Origin: CAZJOD01 sp964547525
Lineage (GTDB): Bacteria > Bacillota > Clostridia > JAAYHZ01
NCBI GenBank assembly: GCA_964547525.1
Contig: CAZJOD010000114.1
Span: 1-12,696, forward strand
DNA: 12,696 nucleotides
Direction: 5' to 3'
Shown: positions 7,371 through 12,696 of the stretch, piece after piece
Position numbering within the stretch: the stretch's first letter is position 1
Layout of the letters: each line of letters begins with the position of its first letter
Translations under genes and position numbers: made by a program
Notes under the pieces: model-generated
Database searches by the model: none
Told to the model about the DNA's origin: nothing
Seen by the model: only the letters and a program-made list of their open reading frames with translations

Positions 7371-8576
7371 TTACGTCCTATAGCTAGCATTAATTTTTAC
7401 GTAATCATATGAAAAATCACATGTCCAAACTCTATCCGAATACGTACCGCTATTTATATTAACCAATATTGTCAATTCGTCATTTTTTAAAATTTCCATC
7501 GCTTTTTCTTCGTCGAAATTTACAGCTGTACCTGCTTTGCAAACCTGTAAACCGCCTATGAATATGTCGACAGCCAAAGGATCAAATTCTGCCGAACTGT
7601 ATCCTAAAGCGGTTATAATACGTCCCCAGTTTGCGTCATTACCAAATATCGCCGTTTTTACAAGTGGGGATTTTGCAATGGAAAAAGCCGCATTTTTAGC
7701 ATCTTCAGCTGTTTTTGCACCTTCGATTTGTACTTCTACCAGTTTTGTTGCACCTTCTCCGTCTTTAGCAATCATTTTTGACAATTCTGTACAAACATGA
7801 AGATATGCCTTAAAAAAATTATCGTATTCTTCTGTATTTTCTATAATTCTTTCGTTTTCAGCCAAACCGTTTGCAAAAGATATAACCATATCACACACAC
7901 TGGTGTCACCGTCTACGGATGTTCTGTTAAATGTCTTTTCCGTACAGGTTGACAATACTTTTTGCAAAACACTTTTTGAAATATTAGCATCAGTGGTTAT
8001 TACACCTATCATGGTTGCCATATTAGGATGGATCATACCGCTTCCTTTTGCCATACCGCCTATTGTTATCGATTTCCCGTTTATGTCTACCTCTACCGCT
8101 ATTTCTTTGGGAAACGTATCGGTTGTCATAATAGCAAGCTCCGCTTCATGTCCTCCGTCGGGATTCATGCTGTTGATAAGCTCTTCTAAACCGGGCCGTA
8201 CCTTCTCCATATCCAAAGGTTTACCTATGACTCCTGTCGAACCTACTAATATGTCTCCCGGATCCAAATCCATCATTTCAGCTACGGTACATGCAATTTC
8301 GTACGCATCTTCATAACCCTGTTTACCCACACAAGCATTTGCATTCCCACTATTTATTACCAACGCGTTTGCGTAGCCGTTTTTTATATTGTTCATAGTT
8401 AGTTGCAATGAATGCCCTTTGACGGTATTCTGCGTGAAAACTCCGGCTGCCACCGCCATATCTTCGGAACAAACAATTGCCAAATCCAACCCGTTATTTT
8501 TTTTAAGTCCACATGCTATACCTGTTGCAAAGTATCCTATCGGAGCGGTTACACCACCCTGAACAAACTTCATCAT
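7371..8576 (-). CDS. argJ: Bifunctional glutamate N-acetyltransferase / ornithine acetyltransferase
   Basis: A 401-residue ArgJ. It transfers acetyl from N2-acetylornithine to glutamate (the cyclic arginine pathway) and, in bifunctional forms, also makes N-acetylglutamate from acetyl-CoA. The oxyanion-hole motif STGVIG (113-118) is present. The self-cleavage site lies in KGSGMIHPNMATM, with T188 as the nucleophile exposed when the precursor is cut into alpha and beta chains. The invariant NASYRT end is also present, so the gene looks complete and intact. Two ATGs are adjacent (8576 and 8573); GAGGTGA at 8581-8587 fits the first. No other arginine gene is in the window, which is notable because argJ often sits with argC, argB and argD. 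Mono- versus bifunctionality cannot be read from the sequence. Confidence 0.97.
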   Translation of the reverse strand: MMKFVQGGVTAPIGYFATGIACGLKKNNGLDLAIVCSEDMAVAAGVFTQNTVKGHSLQLTMNNIKNGYANALVINSGNANACVGKQGYEDAYEIACTVAEMMDLDPGDILVGSTGVIGKPLDMEKVRPGLEELINSMNPDGGHEAELAIMTTDTFPKEIAVEVDINGKSITIGGMAKGSGMIHPNMATMIGVITTDANISKSVLQKVLSTCTEKTFNRTSVDGDTSVCDMVISFANGLAENERIIENTEEYDNFFKAYLHVCTELSKMIAKDGEGATKLVEVQIEGAKTAEDAKNAAFSIAKSPLVKTAIFGNDANWGRIITALGYSSAEFDPLAVDIFIGGLQVCKAGTAVNFDEEKAMEILKNDELTILVNINSGTYSDRVWTCDFSYDYVKINASYRT

Positions 8577-8603
8577 TAAATCACCTCAATTCATAATGCT
8601 TTC

Positions 8604-8632
8604 ATTATACATTAAATACCTATTATATTCAA
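8604..8632 (-). promoter_or_regulatory. Sigma-A-type promoter for argJ
   Basis: On the minus strand, TTGAAT (8632-8627), a 17-nt spacer, then TATAAT (8609-8604). That is 4/6 and 6/6 to consensus at optimal spacing. It lies 28 nt upstream of the argJ start and should drive argJ and the reductase. The -35 overlaps TGAATATAAT, which resembles one half of an arginine-repressor box, but no good second half is present. A small ATGCA/TGCAT dyad with a 4-nt loop lies just upstream (8640-8653). Confidence 0.7.
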
Positions 8633-8723
8633 TTGTAATATGCATAGTTGCATTAATAAAAATTACCAATATTACAAAAAACGATAAAAGGAACACCTGT
8701 GTATTATGTGAATATACTGAAAA

Positions 8724-8729
8724 TATAAT
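8724..8729 (+). promoter_or_regulatory. Possible -10 element for the M15 peptidase gene
   Basis: A TATAAT hexamer 73 nt upstream of the ATG in the divergent intergenic region. No good -35 lies at 16-18 nt upstream, and no clear sporulation sigma pattern fits. The leader that would result contains a small GCATA-AA-TATGC dyad of unknown meaning. Confidence 0.3.
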
Positions 8730-8802
8730 GAAGTAAAAATTTTTATATGCATAAATATGCGAAGACATATTTTATTTAATTTAAGGAGGGTTAAATTTTT
8801 AA

Positions 8803-9483
8803 ATGACAACAATATTGATATACAATCCCACAATAAATGCAATTGAAAGATATGAAAGGCAAGAAACAGATCCCATGCCTTATAGTGTAGGGGCTTACTT
8901 AAGTGTTAATGAATTCAGAGGAAGTAGCCTTAGTTCGGTATTATGGAGCGATAGAAGGGCTATAGAATCTTTTAACATAACTCGTGCAAACTGGGGAAGG
9001 CCGATTTTTGTAGGATTTGCTTTCAAAAGAATATGGGAAGGTGGACATGGATGTCAATCTCAACACTATGCGGGAGTTGCTTTTGATGTGGCACAAAATC
9101 TTACTACAGCAGAACGAGCGCAATTAAGAACACTAGCTGAAAATCTTGGTGTATGGAGTTATGTTGAACCTGCTTATCTGACACCGACATGGGTGCATTT
9201 AGACAGAAGGTTAGGTCCTCCGGCTTGCCCTGCAGGATACCCTATGTTAAGGCTCGGAAATAGAGGAGTATATGTCTTGGTATTGCAAGATGCACTAAAT
9301 GCATTAGGCTATACAGGCGGTGGTTTAGACGGTGTATTCGGATCGGGAACACGTAATGCGGTAATAAGATATCAAAGGGATCAAGGACTTGCCGCCGATG
9401 GAATAGTCGGATGCTTGACTTGGACCGCAATGGCATGTACCGCCAGAGCAATAGGCCAAACACCCACTGTAGTCGATCCGTAA
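8803..9483 (+). CDS. M15-type D,D/L,D-peptidase with C-terminal peptidoglycan-binding domain
   Basis: A 226-residue protein. The N-terminal part (about 1-138) has the M15/VanY-type zinc site: SQHYAGVAFD gives H88 and D95, and WVHLD gives H132. The C-terminal part (about 146-211) is a PG_binding_1 module (LRLGNRG...LQDAL...DGVFG...YQ...DGIVG). It should cut peptide stems of peptidoglycan. No signal peptide or membrane segment is present, so export would need lysis, a holin or another route; the layout resembles phage or spore-associated lysins. The position three residues before H132, where VanX-type enzymes have a catalytic Glu, is T129, so the general base is unclear. AAGGAGGG at 8783-8790 lies about 12-13 nt from the ATG, a long spacing, but no closer start is in frame. 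The gene is slightly richer in G+C than its surroundings. Confidence 0.85.
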   Translation: MTTILIYNPTINAIERYERQETDPMPYSVGAYLSVNEFRGSSLSSVLWSDRRAIESFNITRANWGRPIFVGFAFKRIWEGGHGCQSQHYAGVAFDVAQNLTTAERAQLRTLAENLGVWSYVEPAYLTPTWVHLDRRLGPPACPAGYPMLRLGNRGVYVLVLQDALNALGYTGGGLDGVFGSGTRNAVIRYQRDQGLAADGIVGCLTWTAMACTARAIGQTPTVVDP

Positions 9484-9500
9484 TAAAAGTTCTTAAAATA

Positions 9501-9530
9501 AGGGGATGATATCTTTTTGATAAATCCCCT
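9501..9530 (+). repeat. Stem-loop downstream of the M15 peptidase gene
   Basis: AGGGGAT (9501-9507) pairs with ATCCCCT (9524-9530), with an inner TATC/GATA pairing, starting 18 nt after the stop. It probably acts as the 3' end of the peptidase transcript, but only scattered T residues follow on the plus strand, so it is a weak intrinsic terminator at best. Confidence 0.5.
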
Positions 9531-9656
9531 GATACTTAACTCCTTTAATAAAATAAATAAACGAAAAATGTAAACAAAATTCTATTATCATAAATTTTTA
9601 TACAAACATACGAATTAAAACGGGCTTACTTTTTCTTTTTAACAATAGTCCTTTGT

Positions 9657-9686
9657 TTGCCGCCATACGGATTGATATGTTATAAT
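9657..9686 (+). promoter_or_regulatory. Promoter for the FAD oxidoreductase / NodB-like operon
   Basis: TTGCCG (9657-9662; 4/6), an 18-nt spacer, then TATAAT (9681-9686) with an upstream TG at 9678-9679 forming an extended -10. The expected leader is about 30-40 nt. A short dyad AACAA (9641-9645) / TTGTT (9653-9657) abuts the -35 and could be an operator, though it is only 5 bp per arm. Confidence 0.7.
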
Positions 9687-9716
9687 GTGTCTGTGTCTAA
9701 ATATGAGTAATATATC

Positions 9717-9722
9717 AGGGGG
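9717..9722 (+). promoter_or_regulatory. Ribosome binding site that decides the oxidoreductase start
   Basis: AGGGGG is the only Shine-Dalgarno candidate. It is 2 nt from the first ATG (9725) but 8 nt from the second (9731). Initiation at the second ATG, which removes two residues, is therefore more likely. Confidence 0.6.
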
Positions 9723-9724
9723 CT

Positions 9725-10978
9725 ATGAAAATGTATACATATTCGCAAAAATATGATGTTGTCGTTGCAGGCGGAGGTATATCAGGTGTAGCGGCCGCTG
9801 TCGCCGCGTCACGGGAAGGCTGTAAAACACTTTTAATAGAGAGGTTCGGAGCTCCCGGGGGAATGGGAACTCTTGGCCTTGTTCAACCGATCACCACTTG
9901 GGGTATAAACGGCAAATATGTTATTGGAGGAACCGGTAGGCAAGTATTAAAAAGGTTAGCCGGATATGACAAAAACGCAGCTACTCCTATGTCCAATTAT
10001 GGTCCCGTATGTGACAGCGAATTCTTAAAAATGGAGCTTGAGAAGTTATGTATAGATAATGGAGTTACAATACTTTATTATGGTTGGGTAAGAGACGTTA
10101 TAAAATTAAACGATAAAACATTGGATAAGTTAGTTGTTTTAACAAAGCAAGGAGATATTGAAATCAAATCAAAAATATTTGTTGACGCTACAGGTGACGG
10201 AGATGTCAGTAAAATGGCCGGTGTACCTTTTGAATCTCTTGCCGAAACAACAGGTCAGCAGGGCATAACTATGATGATGGTAGTTTCGGGAATAGATTTT
10301 GAGCAGTGTTTATCATTGGAAAAAATGAATGAAATATATAAAAAGTATGCGGTTAACGGAAGAACAGTCTGTTATTTCGTACATCCTAGAAAAGGCAGTG
10401 CATATTTCAACATGACAGAGGTATACGGTATGGACGGATTAAAAGCTGCAGACCTGACAAAAGCTACAATACAGTGTAGAAAACAAGCTTGGGATATACT
10501 TGAGATTTTTAAGAAACACATCCCGGGCTTTCAAAATTCATATATAGAGCAAACCGCTCAATCCATAGGTGTCAGAGAGACAAGAAGAATTAAAGGCGTA
10601 TACATTTTAAATGAAGAGGATGTAAAATCAGGTAGGAATTTTGAAGACAGAATTGCCCGATGTTCATGTCCTGTGGATGTGCATTTTAGAAATGATGGAA
10701 AAGGCGTTTACTACACGTTAAATAAAAGCTATTCCGTACCATATAGATGTTTGTTATCAAATGAGATTGATAATTTAATTGTTACAGGCCGATGTATTTC
10801 AACCGACCAAGCGGCTCATTCGTCGGTAAGGAGAATGGCTCCCGGGTTTGCTCTTGGTGAAGCTGCAGGTGTCGCCGCTTCCATGGCATCACGTTACGGT
10901 GATGTTAAGGGTATATCTATTTCTACTTTACAAGAGAAACTCAAAAGATTAGGTGCGATTTTAGATGAAGAGAACTAA
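9725..10978 (+). CDS. FAD-dependent oxidoreductase (FAD_oxidored family)
   Basis: A 417-residue flavoprotein. The Rossmann dinucleotide-binding motif is near the N-terminus: VVVAGGGISG (12-21), with E39 ending the second strand to bind ribose. The second FAD contact DATGDGD is at 154-160. The C-terminal block TGRCISTDQAAHSS... (from 354) and the RRMAPGFALGEAAG stretch match the family that is often annotated only as FAD-dependent oxidoreductase. There is no signal peptide, so it should be cytosolic. The substrate is unknown. ATG codons at 9725 and 9731 are both in frame; the ribosome binding site spacing favours 9731. The NodB-like gene starts 56 nt downstream, with no promoter or terminator seen between, so the two form a probable operon and may act on the same carbohydrate-like substrate (inference). 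Confidence 0.87.
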   Translation: MKMYTYSQKYDVVVAGGGISGVAAAVAASREGCKTLLIERFGAPGGMGTLGLVQPITTWGINGKYVIGGTGRQVLKRLAGYDKNAATPMSNYGPVCDSEFLKMELEKLCIDNGVTILYYGWVRDVIKLNDKTLDKLVVLTKQGDIEIKSKIFVDATGDGDVSKMAGVPFESLAETTGQQGITMMMVVSGIDFEQCLSLEKMNEIYKKYAVNGRTVCYFVHPRKGSAYFNMTEVYGMDGLKAADLTKATIQCRKQAWDILEIFKKHIPGFQNSYIEQTAQSIGVRETRRIKGVYILNEEDVKSGRNFEDRIARCSCPVDVHFRNDGKGVYYTLNKSYSVPYRCLLSNEIDNLIVTGRCISTDQAAHSSVRRMAPGFALGEAAGVAASMASRYGDVKGISISTLQEKLKRLGAILDEEN

Positions 10979-11034
10979 ATAACGGTTTATTATTTACCGC
11001 ATATTAAAATATTTATACAAGGAGAGGAAGTATA

Positions 11035-12105
11035 ATGGAATCATTAGCAATTTTAAGTCCTTTAGACGGAGATTTTTTGTACAAGGACGATGGTTATGAG
11101 AAGGAAGGTATGCTTTATATACCTGTTTATGTTAAAGCACCGGATTCATATGATTTAAAAGTAAACGGCTTATCGCTTAATAATATTGACGGTATGTTAA
11201 AAGCGGATATACCGTTGACATCCTATGAGAACAAGATAATCTTAACTGAAGGAGCAGGGAAAGAGTTACAAGAAATAACCGTTTATTGGGCTCCGGACAG
11301 TTATAAGACATACCGGTTATCATTGGATGATAATATATGGTTTTTAAAAGATCTGACTGAAAACGCCGATAAATATGAAAGTGTATTTGATAACAAATAT
11401 ATGGCTATATTCAAACGATTACATGATGATTTCGGAACGAAGGTGCATTTTAATCTTTATTACCAAGACGGCGATTTTAATCTTTCTCAAATGCCGGTAA
11501 AATATAAAGATGAATGGAAAGCAAATTCCGATTGGTTGGTTTTCACTTTTCATGCCTTAGGAAATTATCCGGACAAACCTTATGAAAATACAACTTATAA
11601 TGAAATTTATAAACACTGTGAGATGGTAACTGATGAAATTAAACGATTTGCAGGTGCGGAATTGTTAAGTCCTTATACTACCGTTCACTGGGGTGCGGTT
11701 AATGAAGAAGGATGCAAAGCGTTAAAAGACTATGGCTTTAAAGGACTTGTGGGTTATTTCGAATTTACCGACGGCAAACCTGTTGTTTCATATTATTTTG
11801 ACGAAAAGAAAACAGGTCATTTAAATAAACGTGATATATGGAGAGATAATAATTTCGGGTTGACATTCATTAAAAATGATATGGTTATAAATTGCTTTGA
11901 TTCGGAAGATGTTATACCACATCTGCAGAAAATTGTAAGTGATCCGCATAGATCTGCATTTATAGAATTAATGATACACGAACAATATTTTCATTCCCAC
12001 TACTCGGCATATCAACCGGATTATGAAGAAAAAATTTATAATTCTGTAAAATTCATAGCTGAAAAGGGTTATAAACCTGTGTTTTTAAAAGAAGTGTTAA
12101 AATAA
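11035..12105 (+). CDS. Two-domain protein: N-terminal beta-sandwich and NodB-like metal-hydrolase-like domain
   Basis: A 356-residue protein with no signal peptide. Residues 1-87 look like an all-beta, Ig/CBM-like domain (alternating hydrophobic strands, NG turns). From about 92 a second domain begins with RLSLDDN (D98, D99), resembling the first motif of NodB-type deacetylases. FTFHALGNYPD (H173) and TTVHWGA (H218) follow as possible metal ligands, and an EQYFHSHY segment lies near the C-terminus (about 327-334). By analogy it may be a metal-dependent carbohydrate deacetylase or hydrolase, but the canonical HxxxH spacing is not obvious, so function is uncertain. It is translated from an AAGGAGAGGAAG ribosome binding site (11019-11030), downstream of the FAD oxidoreductase in the same likely operon, and ends before a strong terminator. 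Confidence 0.6.
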   Translation: MESLAILSPLDGDFLYKDDGYEKEGMLYIPVYVKAPDSYDLKVNGLSLNNIDGMLKADIPLTSYENKIILTEGAGKELQEITVYWAPDSYKTYRLSLDDNIWFLKDLTENADKYESVFDNKYMAIFKRLHDDFGTKVHFNLYYQDGDFNLSQMPVKYKDEWKANSDWLVFTFHALGNYPDKPYENTTYNEIYKHCEMVTDEIKRFAGAELLSPYTTVHWGAVNEEGCKALKDYGFKGLVGYFEFTDGKPVVSYYFDEKKTGHLNKRDIWRDNNFGLTFIKNDMVINCFDSEDVIPHLQKIVSDPHRSAFIELMIHEQYFHSHYSAYQPDYEEKIYNSVKFIAEKGYKPVFLKEVLK

Positions 12106-12131
12106 AAAATTCGTTTTTGATATTAATAAAT

Positions 12132-12163
12132 AGAAGTCGGAGTAAGCGTTCCGACTTTTTTTA
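12132..12163 (+). terminator. Intrinsic terminator of the oxidoreductase/NodB-like operon
   Basis: An 8-bp perfect stem AAGTCGGA (12134-12141) / TCCGACTT (12150-12157) with an 8-nt loop, followed by seven T residues (12156-12162). It lies 28 nt after the stop codon and is a textbook rho-independent terminator. Confidence 0.92.
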
Positions 12164-12282
12164 TTACAGTGAAATCAATAATTTTTTTTAAAAAATTGTT
12201 CTACCGGATATATTAACAATGAAAGTATTATCGAAGTTATGGATACCGGATTTTTAATGGATAGAAAGGTGTGCTTTAGAAG

Positions 12283-12696
12283 ATGTATTCTAATAAGTAT
12301 TTTAGTATTATCGGGATGGACAATGAAATGAAAGACAAGGTGGACAGTATAAAGGGGAACTTAAGCGGCATAGTAGGATTTGCACCGCAAAAAGTTTTTG
12401 TATGTGATTATATAAAAACCGACGGCACAAGGGTCTTCGAAAACATATTATTTTTTTCTAACGATATAGTATTTGAAGTAAAAAATATCAATGCGGATGA
12501 AAGATATAATATTATAAAATTGACAAACAAAGTAGCCGCTCTACAATTCTTAAAAAATGATAATAATCTACGAAGCTTTAATGACGATTCTAAACTTCAT
12601 TTAAGAGTGGTAATGTCAAATGATTTAGAGTTGGAGCTAAAGGCGACAGGTGAAAACTGCAAATACTTGATGGAAATTATAAATGCATATTTGATA
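12283..12696 (+). CDS. Unrecognised protein, N-terminal part (runs off the window)
   Basis: An open frame of 138 codons with no stop before the window edge, starting MYSNKYFSIIGMDNE. An in-frame TAG at 12277-12279 makes 12283 the first possible ATG. A moderate ribosome binding site GAAAGGTG (12264-12271) lies 11 nt upstream. The codon use resembles the neighbouring genes. The protein is soluble-looking, rich in Asn, Lys and Asp, with no signal peptide and no motif that I recognise. A strong terminator upstream and an A/T-rich leader (an A-tract region at about 12180-12196) suggest its own promoter, although no clear -35/-10 pair stands out. No function is proposed. Confidence 0.75.
   Translation, partial: MYSNKYFSIIGMDNEMKDKVDSIKGNLSGIVGFAPQKVFVCDYIKTDGTRVFENILFFSNDIVFEVKNINADERYNIIKLTNKVAALQFLKNDNNLRSFNDDSKLHLRVVMSNDLELELKATGENCKYLMEIINAYLI

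Noticed and set aside
7903..8316. 137-residue reading frame opposite argJ
   Set aside because: It is fully antisense to a well-supported gene and has no ribosome binding site or family features.
8586..8768. 60-residue hydrophobic reading frame on the minus strand between argJ and the M15 gene
   Set aside because: No ribosome binding site, very A/T-rich, and it overlaps the argJ promoter; most likely spurious.
9501..9530. Calling the stem-loop after the M15 gene a full intrinsic terminator
   Set aside because: The stem is good, but no T-run follows on the plus strand; listed only as a stem-loop.

Overview
The window looks like chromosomal DNA from a low-GC anaerobic Firmicute, most likely class Clostridia. 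It is A/T-rich with strong GGAGG-type ribosome binding sites. It carries the clostridial AmmeMemoRadiSam cassette, a ClpE-like unfoldase with an N-terminal zinc finger, and an oxygen-sensitive-looking aldo/keto reductase with two 4Fe-4S motifs. I see no transposase, integrase, CRISPR array, rRNA or tRNA, so it reads as ordinary chromosome with a few less-studied genes.

Layout. (1) 2-1595, plus strand: the 3' end of a LigB/MEMO-like gene, then amrA (AMMECR1 domain) and amrS (radical SAM). They are joined by stop/start overlaps (TAATG and ATGA), so they form one translationally coupled operon. AmrS appears to lack the usual C-terminal CxxC tail. (2) 1596-1943: a gene-free leader with possible -10 elements, then the clpE-like gene (1944-4340), closed by a long near-symmetric terminator. 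(3) 4464-6257, plus strand: a NAT_N/GNAT_C acyltransferase-like protein, then a small Amidase_6 protein. The amidase start codon lies in the arm of a perfect 17-bp hairpin and has no Shine-Dalgarno sequence. (4) 8576-6277, minus strand: argJ followed by a ferredoxin-type aldo/keto reductase, tightly coupled, with a good sigma-A-like promoter upstream of argJ. (5) 8803-9483, plus strand: an M15-type peptidase with a peptidoglycan-binding domain and no signal peptide. (6) 9725-12105, plus strand: an FAD-dependent oxidoreductase and a two-domain NodB-like protein behind an extended -10 promoter, ended by a clear intrinsic terminator. (7) 12283 to the window edge: the start of an unrecognised gene.

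How the genes relate. amrA, amrS and the LigB-like gene are a conserved three-component set of unknown biochemical role. ArgJ recycles acetyl groups in arginine synthesis; the reductase downstream shares its transcript but has no obvious pathway link. The Amidase_6 and M15 proteins both look like peptide/peptidoglycan hydrolases without export signals, which may point to mother-cell lysis, sporulation or non-classical release (inference). The FAD oxidoreductase/NodB-like pair is the least explained unit and the best candidate for an undescribed pathway. The start-codon hairpin at 5739-5776 is the most unusual DNA-level structure.
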